NCBI RefSeq assembly: GCF_000424145.1 | Contig: NZ_KE384142.1 | Span: 57,450-91,311, forward strand | Source: Butyrivibrio sp. AC2005 | Lineage (GTDB): Bacteria; Bacillota; Clostridia; Lachnospirales; Lachnospiraceae | DNA length: 33,862 nucleotides | Direction of reading: 5' to 3' | Shown: piece by piece, positions 8,633-16,536 of the stretch | Layout of the letters: every line of letters starts with the position of its first letter | Position numbering within the stretch: the stretch's first letter is position 1 | Made by a program: the position numbers and the translations under genes | Notes under the pieces: generated by a model | Seen by the model: the letters and a program-made list of their open reading frames with translations, nothing else | Told to the model about the DNA's origin: nothing | Database searches by the model: none

Positions 8633-8793
8633 TTCCAGAATTTCTGACACCTTGTGAGGAGAATAAGGAATTCCAGAATTTCTGACACCTTGCGAGGAGA
8701 GTAAGGAATTCCAGAATTTCTGACACATTGCGAGGAGAGTAAGGAATTCCAGAATTTCTGACATCTTTTGAGGAGAATAAGGAACTCCGGAAT
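8633..8793. repeat. 38-bp tandem repeat array, four units plus a partial
   Basis: Units at 8633-8670, 8671-8708, 8709-8746 and 8747-8784 each start TTCCAGAATTTCTGACA and end AGTAAGGAA or AATAAGGAA; a diverged fifth start (CTCCGGAAT) abuts the next element. Copies differ at only a few positions, so the array looks recent or kept homogeneous. Confidence 0.92.
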
Positions 8794-8959
8794 CTAGTGT
8801 AGCTGTTTCATATTAACTCGACTATATATTTGCTAAAATCCGAATTTACTGCGTTGTCATCAGTCGCCGATGGAGCCCCATCGCCTCCTTCTTCCGCCTT
8901 GTAAATTACAGATTTTATCTAAATAATATAGTCGAGAAATATAAAAACAGCTACACTAG
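8794..8959. mobile_element. 166-bp MITE-like inverted-repeat element
   Basis: Outer arms CTAGTGTAGCTGTTT (8794-8808) and AAACAGCTACACTAG (8945-8959) are perfect complements. Complementarity continues inward through CTCGACTATAT/ATATAGTCGAG and AAAATC..ATTTAC/GTAAAT..GATTTT to a GC-rich tip with CGATGG-AGCC-CCATCG. No reading frame is present. This fits a non-autonomous miniature element or a long structured RNA. No clear target duplication is visible. Confidence 0.75.
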
Positions 8960-9035
8960 GACTTCCTGTGGGCGGAATAAGAAAAATCAAAAGACTATGT
9001 ATAAATAATTAGATAATCTCCCCAGGTGCAGCATT

Positions 9036-9064
9036 TTGCCAGTAACACTAGTTGTTGTTATAAT
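9036..9064 (+). promoter_or_regulatory. Sigma-A type promoter for the histidine kinase
   Basis: TTGCCA (9036-9041), exactly 17 bp spacer, TATAAT (9059-9064). This predicts transcription from about 9071 and a leader of about 119 nt before the kinase start at 9190. Confidence 0.75.
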
Positions 9065-9189
9065 GATACATATTATATGCTTTTCCCTTGAGGACACCCG
9101 AAACCTGAGAATGCCTGTTTAGCGTAGATACCTCAGAAGTTAAGAATTCCAGAGAGAAGACTGGTGCCTGTCAGGGAAGATGAGGAGAC

Positions 9190-10623
9190 ATGAAACGTAC
9201 ATTATACCTTAAATTTCTAGTTGCATACCTTCTCTTTGCGATATTTGGCTTCATCATGGTGGCAACCTTTGTATCCAACATGACTGTGGAGCATTGCAGA
9301 AGAGAAAAAGCAGAGAGCCTCTACGCTGAGGCTACGCAGATAGCAAATACCTACGCTGCGGATCTATATAACAGTGAGACATCACTTGAAACTGTTCAGA
9401 GACAGCTCTATGCACTGTCCAAGTACATGGACGGAGCCAGGATATGGATTGTAAACCCCTCCGGACGATTGGTGCTTGATTCATCAAACGTAATTGCACA
9501 AGGAGAGGAAATCAAGGTCGAAGGCTTTGATCCGGCAGCAACTGCAGGAACCTACTATACCATAGGTAACTTCTGGGGCAATTTTGAAGAGGATGTCCTT
9601 AGCGTATTTGCACCCATAACAGCAAATTACAAGGTCCAGGCCTATGTAATCATTCATACCCCCATGAGCCAGATTAGGAAAAAAGCGGATGAATTCCTAA
9701 ACATCTCATATCTGATGCTCATAGTAATGTTCCTTCTGTCATTAATTATACTTATCTTCTTTACGGAGCTTGTTTACATACCCTTGAGGCGAATAACACA
9801 GGCGACGGAGGAATACGCAGCAGGTAACATGGACTACGAGTTCTCGGTGGAGTCCGAGGATGAGATGGGATATCTTGCAGCCTCGCTCTCTTACATGGCA
9901 GGTGAGATTGCACGCCAGGAGGATGATCAGAAAAAATTTGTGGCAAACGTGTCACATGACTTCAGGTCGCCACTGACCTCAATAAGAGGCTACATTGAGG
10001 CTATGCTCGACGGCACAATTCCACCTGAGATGCATGAAAAGTACCTGGGCATAGTACTAAACGAAACCGAGCGACTTACCAAGCTTACAAACGGACTTCT
10101 CACCCTGAACAACTTAAACGCCAGAGGAATGCTTCTGGAAAAAGCTGACTTCGACATTAATCAGGTAATAAGGAATACAGCGGCGTCTTTCGAGATGACC
10201 TGCCTTGAAAAGAAGATAGCAATAGAGCTTGTTCTCACTGACGACAAAATGCTGGTTAATGCAGATATGAGTAAAATCCAGCAGGTGCTATATAACCTTC
10301 TGGACAATGCAATTAAATTCAGTCATCACGATTCAGTAATCAAAATAGAAACCACTGAAAAGAGAAGTAAGGTATTCGTCTCCGTAAAGGATAGCGGTAT
10401 CGGAATTCCCAAGGAAGATCAGAAGATGGTATTCGAGAGATTCTATAAATCCGATTCCTCCAGAGGAAAGGACAAGAAGGGAACCGGTCTTGGACTCTCT
10501 ATTGTAAAAGAAATAATAAAGGCTCACGGTGAAAACATTAATTGTATTTCAACTGTCGGAGTGGGCACGGAATTCATCTTTTCCATACCAAAGGCTGCAG
10601 CAATGGACAGCTATGAAGACTAA
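9190..10623 (+). CDS. Membrane sensor histidine kinase
   Basis: 477 aa. Transmembrane helix 1 (about 7-29), an extracytoplasmic sensor region of about 140 residues, and transmembrane helix 2 (about 173-195, LMLIVMFLLSLIILIFF). A HAMP linker follows, then HisKA with phospho-acceptor H256 in VANVSHDFRSPLTSIRGY, and a HATPase domain with N-box LLDNAIKFS, G1 DSGIGIPKEDQ, F-box VFERFYKSD and G2 GTGLGLSIV. It would phosphorylate an OmpR-type regulator, but no regulator gene adjoins it; the regulator at 3578 is the nearest candidate. AGGAGA precedes the ATG by 2-8 bp. The signal sensed is unknown. Confidence 0.95.
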   Translation: MKRTLYLKFLVAYLLFAIFGFIMVATFVSNMTVEHCRREKAESLYAEATQIANTYAADLYNSETSLETVQRQLYALSKYMDGARIWIVNPSGRLVLDSSNVIAQGEEIKVEGFDPAATAGTYYTIGNFWGNFEEDVLSVFAPITANYKVQAYVIIHTPMSQIRKKADEFLNISYLMLIVMFLLSLIILIFFTELVYIPLRRITQATEEYAAGNMDYEFSVESEDEMGYLAASLSYMAGEIARQEDDQKKFVANVSHDFRSPLTSIRGYIEAMLDGTIPPEMHEKYLGIVLNETERLTKLTNGLLTLNNLNARGMLLEKADFDINQVIRNTAASFEMTCLEKKIAIELVLTDDKMLVNADMSKIQQVLYNLLDNAIKFSHHDSVIKIETTEKRSKVFVSVKDSGIGIPKEDQKMVFERFYKSDSSRGKDKKGTGLGLSIVKEIIKAHGENINCISTVGVGTEFIFSIPKAAAMDSYED

Positions 10624-10734
10624 ATTAGTATGAATAAGTCAAAAGTCAATATGCTAGTAATTTATATGATGGCATAACCAAGCATACAGGCTGGTTTAAG
10701 AGTTATAGATAATTTTTTTTTGGAGAATTAAACA

Positions 10735-11238
10735 ATGCATATAGTACTGCATCAGCCGGAGATACCACAGAACACCGGCAACATAGGAAGAACCTGCGTA
10801 GCGACAGGAAGTTCGCTACACCTCATAGAACCCCTTGGCTTTGCGCTTCACGGCAAGGACTTAAAGCGCGCAGGCATGGACTACTGGGATAAGCTGGACT
10901 ACACCCGCTACACTAACTATGAAGAATTTAAGGAAAAACACCCCGGGGTCAAGGTCTGGCTTGCGACTACGAAAGCAAAAAGATCCTACACAGAAGTATC
11001 CTTCGGCATGGATGACTACATAATGTTCGGAAAAGAAAGCGCCGGCATCCCCGAGGAAATCCTCGTTGATAACGAAGAGGACTGCATCCGAATCCCTATG
11101 GGACACGACATCAGATCCCTCAACCTATCCAACTCCGTAGCGATAGTCTTATACGAAGCCCTCCGCCAGAACAACTTCCCCGGCATGGAGGAAGAAGGCG
11201 AGCTCCACAGACTTCATTGGAAACAAGAAAACAATTAA
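10735..11238 (+). CDS. trmL: tRNA (cytidine/uridine-34 2'-O)-methyltransferase TrmL
   Basis: 167 aa, a minimal SPOUT methyltransferase of the usual TrmL length. It shows HQPEIPQNTGNIGRTC at the N-terminus, then MFGKESAGIPEEIL, IRIPMGHDIRSLNLSNSVAI and LYEALRQ, which form the trefoil-knot S-adenosylmethionine site. It modifies the ribose of the wobble base of tRNA-Leu isoacceptors in characterised members. GGAG lies 9 bp upstream of ATG 10735. It stands between the kinase and a hairpin repeat with no obvious operon partner. Confidence 0.95.
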   Translation: MHIVLHQPEIPQNTGNIGRTCVATGSSLHLIEPLGFALHGKDLKRAGMDYWDKLDYTRYTNYEEFKEKHPGVKVWLATTKAKRSYTEVSFGMDDYIMFGKESAGIPEEILVDNEEDCIRIPMGHDIRSLNLSNSVAIVLYEALRQNNFPGMEEEGELHRLHWKQENN

Positions 11239-11270
11239 GAACATAAGCATAGCGCAAGCGCTATATAACT

Positions 11271-11400
11271 AAAGCCTTCCCCTTGGGGGACAGAATTAAA
11301 GCCTTCCCCCTCCGGGGGCGCTCGACGTCCAGGGGACGTCGGTTCAGCGCGGACCGAAGCGGAGCGTAGACAGGTGTCAGCGAAGCTGACGGATGAGGGG
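11271..11400 (+). repeat. Dispersed hairpin repeat, partial plus full long form
   Basis: A partial start AAAGCCTTCCCCTTGGGGGA (11271-11290) is followed by a full long copy at 11298-11400 ending GGATGAGGGG. The copy carries GTCAGC-GAA-GCTGAC like 4313-4414 and differs slightly in the core (CAGGGG for CGGGGG). It ends 41 bp before the rlmD start, which has its own AGGAGA. Confidence 0.9.
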
Positions 11401-11441
11401 AATCTGCTCGGCCAATTAACTATAGGAAACAGGAGAACCAA

Positions 11442-12968
11442 ATGCCAAAGAAAACAAAAGAACCCACTCCTTACACCAAAGGAGACATTCTTGAACTCAA
11501 TATAACTGACATATCCACTGACGGTTCCGGCATCGGCAAAATCGACGGTTACACCCTATTCGTCAAAGATGCCGTAATCGGCGACTTCGTCAAGGTCTCC
11601 ATCATGAAGAGCAAGAAGAACTATGCCTATGCCCATCTTGATGAAATAATTAAGCCCTCTGATTTCCGCATAGAACCTCCCTGCCCTGTAGCAAGAGCCT
11701 GCGGCGGATGCCAGATACAGAACCTTGATTATACAAAGCAGCTTGAATTCAAGAACAACAAAGTCAGGAACAACCTTATCAGACTAGGCGGGTTTGATGC
11801 AGAATTCATCGACAGCATTATGGAACCCATCATCGGTATGAATGATGACCACTTCCGCTACCGCAACAAAGCCCAGTTCCCAATTGGCACAGACAAAAAT
11901 GGCAATCCAATATCCGGATTCTATGCAGGAAGAACCCATGCAATCATACCGGTTCAGGACTGTCTTCTCGGAGTTGAAGAAAATAAAGAAATATTAAACA
12001 TCGTACTGGACCACATGAAAAAATATGGCATTAAAGCCTACGATGAAACTACAGGCGAGGGCGTTTTTCGCCACGTATTAATTCGCAAAGGCTTCACCAG
12101 TAAGGAAATAATGGTATGCTTTGTTATCCAGCACAAAAATAAAAATAATCCTCAAAAAGGCAATTCTAGAACTGAAAATAAACCCAGCAATAATGCGGTA
12201 TCAGACTATATCAATCATCAGGAAAAGCTAATTAATAAAATCATAGCTATTAATGGTGTTACAAGCATTTCAGTAAACATCAACAACGAAAAAACCAATG
12301 TCATCCTCGGAAATGAAATTCATACCATCTGGGGAACAGATTACATAACAGACAGACTCTGTGGAATAGACTTCAGGATTTCGCCGCTTTCTTTTTATCA
12401 GGTGAACCCTGTTCAAACCGAGAAGCTCTACAACACAGCGATAGAGTATGCGCAGCTCATAGGAAACGAGACAGTCTGGGATTTGTACTGCGGCATCGGA
12501 ACCATCAGCTTATCTATGGCTAAAAAAGCAGGACATGTCTACGGAGTTGAAGTGATCCCTCAGGCAATTGATAACGCTAGAGAGAACGCAGTAAATAATC
12601 ACATAGAAAACGCAACATTTTATGTAGGCAAAGCAGAGGAAGTACTTCCTGATTTTTACGAAGGAAAGCTTATTACAAAAACTAGCGCATATAATTCCAC
12701 ATCAGCAGAAGTCCAGCACAGAAAAGCCCTCCATCCCGATGTCATCGTGGTAGACCCCCCTCGCAAGGGCTGTGACATAAACTGCCTTGAAACTATGCTC
12801 AAAATGAAACCGGAACGAATTGTATACGTCAGTTGCGACTCCGCTACCCTCGCAAGAGATTTGAGAATCCTCGTAGATGGCGGATATAAACTGACACGAG
12901 CCTGCACCTGTGATTTATTCCCAAACACGGTTCATATAGAAAGCGTCTGCCAATTGATCCGCGAATGA
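11442..12968 (+). CDS. rlmD: 23S rRNA (uracil-C5)-methyltransferase, RlmD/RumA family
   Basis: 508 aa. N-terminal TRAM domain (about 10-70, GDILELNITDISTDGSGIGK), then iron-sulfur cysteines C81, C87 and C90 in CPVARACGGCQ. The class I methyltransferase core has the AdoMet motif DLYCGIGTISLSMA, VVDPPRKGC and the catalytic cysteine motif YVSCDSATLARDL. Members methylate U1939 and/or U747 of 23S rRNA; a Firmicute enzyme may do both (RlmCD-like), which sequence alone does not settle. A spacer of about 30 low-complexity residues (NPQKGNSRTENKPSNNAVSD) interrupts the central domain. The sharp drop in GC begins just after its stop. Confidence 0.94.
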   Translation: MPKKTKEPTPYTKGDILELNITDISTDGSGIGKIDGYTLFVKDAVIGDFVKVSIMKSKKNYAYAHLDEIIKPSDFRIEPPCPVARACGGCQIQNLDYTKQLEFKNNKVRNNLIRLGGFDAEFIDSIMEPIIGMNDDHFRYRNKAQFPIGTDKNGNPISGFYAGRTHAIIPVQDCLLGVEENKEILNIVLDHMKKYGIKAYDETTGEGVFRHVLIRKGFTSKEIMVCFVIQHKNKNNPQKGNSRTENKPSNNAVSDYINHQEKLINKIIAINGVTSISVNINNEKTNVILGNEIHTIWGTDYITDRLCGIDFRISPLSFYQVNPVQTEKLYNTAIEYAQLIGNETVWDLYCGIGTISLSMAKKAGHVYGVEVIPQAIDNARENAVNNHIENATFYVGKAEEVLPDFYEGKLITKTSAYNSTSAEVQHRKALHPDVIVVDPPRKGCDINCLETMLKMKPERIVYVSCDSATLARDLRILVDGGYKLTRACTCDLFPNTVHIESVCQLIRE

Positions 12969-13037
12969 AAATAATGGAATAAGACGCAGATATAGAATAG
13001 CTGGTAGAATTTCAAAAACAATCAAGGAGACCTGAAT

Positions 13038-13186
13038 ATGGGAACATATTTGAATCCTGGAAATAGCGGATTTAGAAGAATTGTTGCTAGTTTGAGAAAT
13101 ATGAAATTGCACAGGATAAAAGTTATGAAAAATACACGCATAAATATGATGTTATTTATTGGGATAAGGATACAGTAGATTTGTAG
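13038..13186 (+). pseudogene. Remnant of an AAA-ATPase-like / DUF1703 protein
   Basis: AAGGAGA is followed by ATG 13038 and MGTYLNPGNSGFRRIVAS, the standard N-terminus of AAA-ATPase-like proteins that carry a PD-(D/E)XK-type DUF1703 tail. The frame then shifts by one base near AGTTTGAG (about 13093); the other frame reads FEKYEIAQDK...KYTHKYDVIYWD, which resembles a later part of the same family, and ends at 13186. The P-loop and everything after it are missing, so this is an internally deleted relic. Confidence 0.6.
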
Positions 13187-13234
13187 AAAATATGTGATAT
13201 CATATTTATACATATTGTTAAAGGGGATACAGTT

Positions 13235-14416
13235 ATGGAAGAGATTATGGACAATTACGCTGACAATGAGAGTATTAGGGAATCTGATGATGGAGTAGAA
13301 GACTATAACACCTTAACAATTGATAAAGATGATAATAACGAAGATAGTTCAAAATATCCAAATATTACTATAAAAATTGAGAGGGATCAGTATTCTATTT
13401 TCGAGATGTCTCGAAAATATAATAACGGGAAGATAAGTCTGGACCCGTCATTTCAGAGAAACTTTGTATGGTCTGGAAGACAAATGTCTGAGCTTATAGA
13501 ATCTGTTATTATGGGGATACCGTTGCCTCTTATTTATTTGGCTGAGAATAAAGATGGAAAAATGATAGTTGTAGACGGAAGACAGCGTCTTACGACTTTT
13601 TTTAAATATTTAAATAATGAATTTAAATTGGATAAGTTAAAAATCCTGACAGAAATAAACGGAATGTCATTTAAAGATTTAGAAGAAAAATATCCTAAAT
13701 ATGCTGCATCAATAGAGGACTATCAGCTTATGATACAGGTTATAAAATATCCCACTCCTGATCGTATCAGGTTTGATATTTTTGACCGCGTTAATCGAGG
13801 CGGAACACCTCTGAATAAGCAAGAGATGCGTAATGCGCTTTATCAGGGGAAGGCTACAAAACTTTTAGATGAAATAACAAAGCTGGAATCATTTAACAAT
13901 GCCACCGGGCGTGGAATTTCCGGTAAGCATATGAAAGACAAATATATTGTATTAAGAGCAATTGCGTTTTGTATGATAAACGAAGAAGAATTGTTGGATT
14001 CAAACGGAGTAGCCATAGAGTATAAAAGTGATATGGATGATCTTATGGGAAAAACCATGGATTGTTTAAATAAGATGTCAGAAGATGAAGTGAAATTTAT
14101 TTCAAACAGATTTGATCGGATTATGAACAACATTTATGAGTTGTTGGGAAGCGATGCATTCAGGCTCAAGGGGAATTATGGAATTAGACGTCCTATCAGC
14201 ATGACTTTATTTGAATCGCTATATTATTTGTTCTATCTACTAGATGGTAAGAACTACGATAAAGAGAAACTTACGCAGAGGATAGCAGAATTATTAACTG
14301 ATAAAGATTATCTCGATTCACTACAGAGTTCAGTAGATAGTGCAAAAAGTGCGACAACACGATTTGACAAGGTTAAAAAAATCTATGAGGGGGTTCTTAA
14401 TGATCAGACAGCTTGA
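13235..14416 (+). CDS. DUF262 (ParB/GmrS-like) protein, first gene of a putative defence operon
   Basis: 393 aa, AAGGGG 8 bp before ATG. After an acidic, low-complexity N-terminus (1-45) comes a DUF262 domain: SIFEMSRKYNNGKISLDPSFQR, VWSGRQMSELIESVIMGIPLP, and the ParB/Srx-like DGRQRLTTF motif (D114-F122), then FDRVNRGGTPLNKQEMRNALYQG (about 184-205). No DUF1524/HNH nuclease half as in GmrSD enzymes is present; the C-terminal 180 residues are helical and unassigned. DUF262 proteins are NTP-dependent modified-DNA restriction subunits or relatives. The gene overlaps the downstream ATPase by 17 bp, so the products are probably made together. A nucleotide- or DNA-sensing part of an anti-phage complex is the likely role (inference). 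Confidence 0.88.
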   Translation: MEEIMDNYADNESIRESDDGVEDYNTLTIDKDDNNEDSSKYPNITIKIERDQYSIFEMSRKYNNGKISLDPSFQRNFVWSGRQMSELIESVIMGIPLPLIYLAENKDGKMIVVDGRQRLTTFFKYLNNEFKLDKLKILTEINGMSFKDLEEKYPKYAASIEDYQLMIQVIKYPTPDRIRFDIFDRVNRGGTPLNKQEMRNALYQGKATKLLDEITKLESFNNATGRGISGKHMKDKYIVLRAIAFCMINEEELLDSNGVAIEYKSDMDDLMGKTMDCLNKMSEDEVKFISNRFDRIMNNIYELLGSDAFRLKGNYGIRRPISMTLFESLYYLFYLLDGKNYDKEKLTQRIAELLTDKDYLDSLQSSVDSAKSATTRFDKVKKIYEGVLNDQTA

Positions 14417-15380
14417 GATAAAAAATTTCAAATGCTTTGAAGACGTAACATTTAATTTTAAAAACCTGAATATTTTGACCGGTCCAAATTCATCAGGAAA
14501 ATCGACAGTTATTCAGGCACTGCTTGCAAACCAGCAGTCAGAAGTATCTGGTATCAATAATAGTTACAATGGCAGATATATAAAACTGGGACAGCTTTCT
14601 GATATAAAGAACTGCTATACAAGAGGAGATATTAGTATTAGTGGCGATAGAGATGTTGCTGCAAAAGAGCAAAAGGTTGTATATCTTACTACTGAGAGGC
14701 AGGGACCGGAAACGGATTATAAGCAAAATCTTGATGATGAGACCGAAATAGGAATTCGTGGGGAATATGCGTTTGATTTTTTGAGTAAAATGCGATTAAG
14801 CTCAATACGAGAACAGGATTTTATCTTTGATGATTCTTGGGGAATTAATTTAGGAAATCAGGTAGATTATTGGCTGTCATATCTATGTGGGTATACTGTT
14901 ACAGCGGAGAGGATAGAAGGCACAACTACGGTTAAGGTTTCCTTTAGGACGGATGATAATGTAAAAGAATTTAAAGCTGTTCATGTCGGAACAGGAGTTA
15001 CATATTTGGCAATAATCATTATTGCTGCGTTGTCATGTAAAAAGACAGATTTATTAATAATTGAGAATCCTGAGTTATACCTGCATCCTGCAGCACAGTC
15101 AAGGTTCACAGAGTTTTTTGTATTTATGGCTTCAAAAGGTTTGCAGATTGTTCTCGAAACACACAGTGATCATATTATAAATGGAGTTAGGAAATCATTA
15201 AAAAAGAAAAGAATTACACCTGATGATGTCGAGATATTTTTCCTTAAAAAGAAAGATGGAATATCATTACCGGTAATAATTGAGTTATCAGATGAGGGGG
15301 TTATAAAAAATCAAGAGCGAGGTTTTTTTGATCAATTCGATGATGACTTAGATATACTGTTGGGGTTTGATTATGAGTAA
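14400..15380 (+). CDS. ABC/SMC-like AAA ATPase with DUF3696-type C-terminus
   Basis: 326 aa from ATG 14400 (GAGGGGG 6 bp upstream), overlapping the DUF262 gene by 17 bp. A longer frame from 14340 lies wholly inside the upstream gene and is rejected. Walker A is GPNSSGKST (28-36). The middle is a variable insertion; then VGTGVTYLAIIIIAAL, Walker B DLLIIENPELYLHP (217-230) and the H-loop VLETHSDHIINGVR (251-264). The tail RGFFDQFDDDLDILLG is typical of DUF3696 ATPases, relatives of OLD/RecF-type ATPases. No TOPRIM nuclease domain follows. It likely acts as the motor or sensor of the three-protein unit; partner identity is inferred from overlap. Confidence 0.9.
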   Translation: MIRQLEIKNFKCFEDVTFNFKNLNILTGPNSSGKSTVIQALLANQQSEVSGINNSYNGRYIKLGQLSDIKNCYTRGDISISGDRDVAAKEQKVVYLTTERQGPETDYKQNLDDETEIGIRGEYAFDFLSKMRLSSIREQDFIFDDSWGINLGNQVDYWLSYLCGYTVTAERIEGTTTVKVSFRTDDNVKEFKAVHVGTGVTYLAIIIIAALSCKKTDLLIIENPELYLHPAAQSRFTEFFVFMASKGLQIVLETHSDHIINGVRKSLKKKRITPDDVEIFFLKKKDGISLPVIIELSDEGVIKNQERGFFDQFDDDLDILLGFDYE

Positions 15381-16245
15381 TGATGCATATATAAATGAAC
15401 TTTCTTTGCAGGGACAGTATGAAAGTATTGAAGATTTCCTTGAGTCTAACAGCGAATTTGTTTATGTGATAGGCTGGCTTGAAAAGCGAAATTATAAACT
15501 TTTGAAAAGATATGATTTATATGAATCAATGATAACTTCATCATATAATATGCTCTCATTATCGGGATATAGACCAGTTAACGCAGGGAAAAATAATGAT
15601 CTATTAAGACGGCTGAAGATTGATTTTTTGAGAATGTGTAATGTGGAACCCTTCTGGCAGCCAGATGAGAATGATGTCATATGTTCATTGGGAGATATTG
15701 ATATAACAGGTTCATCGGTTGCAAGAGCTTCTGTAAAGGATGGGCTGCTACTATCATTTGATAAGGACGATGACTATACAGATAAGGAGCTGTGTATTGA
15801 CGTAGGAGGCACCTATATCAAAGAAGTATTCTCTATAAATAAATGCAGATTATTAGCTGAAGCTTTGTTTACAAAAGGGAAACTCAACAGAGATGAGTAT
15901 TTGAAACTAAGGTACAGAAATACAAGACTTAATTTTTCTAAATTGCAGGAAGAATATGGAACAAAGCAGCTTCAGAAAGACGAATTTGATGATTGTATTA
16001 AGTCTTTTGACAAGTTTATTTCTTATGATAAGTGGAATGATATGCTTGAGGATAAATCTCTACAATATAAAGCATATCAACCTTCATCTAAAAAAGACAA
16101 CTGGTTTGCTGGAACAGAATATAGTAAGATGTCCATAGATAAATTTCGATGCGTAAATCCAAAGAGATGTTTCGGATTCAGAGAAGGTGATACATTCTAT
16201 GTTCTTAGGATAGAAAGAGATCATAAAGTTAGTGATAATGGATGA
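15373..16245 (+). CDS. Unrecognised 290-aa protein, third gene of the DUF262-ATPase unit
   Basis: 290 aa from ATG 15373 (GGGG 7 bp upstream); a TTG at 15367 is also possible. It overlaps the ATPase gene by 8 bp. I do not recognise a family. The N-terminal third is helical (LSLQGQYESIEDFLESN, VIGWLEKRNYKLLKRYDLYE). The middle has a beta-type segment (CSLGDIDITGSSVARASVKDGLLLSF). The C-terminal 60 residues end FRCVNPKRCFGFREGDTFYV then LRIERDHKVSDNG, compact and rich in charged and aromatic residues, and could be a catalytic or binding module. No signal peptide or membrane helix. Its place as last gene before a terminator suggests the effector or adaptor of the operon (inference). Confidence 0.75.
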   Translation: MSNDAYINELSLQGQYESIEDFLESNSEFVYVIGWLEKRNYKLLKRYDLYESMITSSYNMLSLSGYRPVNAGKNNDLLRRLKIDFLRMCNVEPFWQPDENDVICSLGDIDITGSSVARASVKDGLLLSFDKDDDYTDKELCIDVGGTYIKEVFSINKCRLLAEALFTKGKLNRDEYLKLRYRNTRLNFSKLQEEYGTKQLQKDEFDDCIKSFDKFISYDKWNDMLEDKSLQYKAYQPSSKKDNWFAGTEYSKMSIDKFRCVNPKRCFGFREGDTFYVLRIERDHKVSDNG

Positions 16246-16336
16246 ACACGTGCAAGGTTTTTTACCTATAAAATTTTAGTTCAAGAAACATCATAAGAGT
16301 TGAAGCAAGTGCAGGGAATGATCCCTACATAAAAGG

Positions 16337-16383
16337 ACCAGGATTAGTCAGCTATAATAACTGATTAACCCTGGTTTTGTTTA
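16337..16383 (+). terminator. Rho-independent terminator closing the DUF262 operon
   Basis: ACCAGGATTAGTCAG (16337-16351) pairs with CTGATTAACCCTGGT (16361-16375), with small bulges, followed by TTTTGTTTATT. It separates the three-gene unit from the metallo-hydrolase gene. Confidence 0.8.
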
Positions 16384-16536
16384 TTATCACGAAATAACCG
16401 GAGATTTTTGTTTTGGTATATATTTACAAAGAGTTAATGCATGAAATAAGACTTACACGATATAATATAGGAGTGATTAAACAATTAATGATATACAAAA
16501 TCAGATATGAAATGATTATCAATGAGGGATTATGGA

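Noticed and set aside
8633..8793. CRISPR array from the 38-bp repeats
   Set aside because: It is a pure tandem array with no spacers.
9071..9189. Riboswitch in the histidine-kinase leader
   Set aside because: The leader is long enough, but I could not match it to a known riboswitch class or see a clear expression platform.
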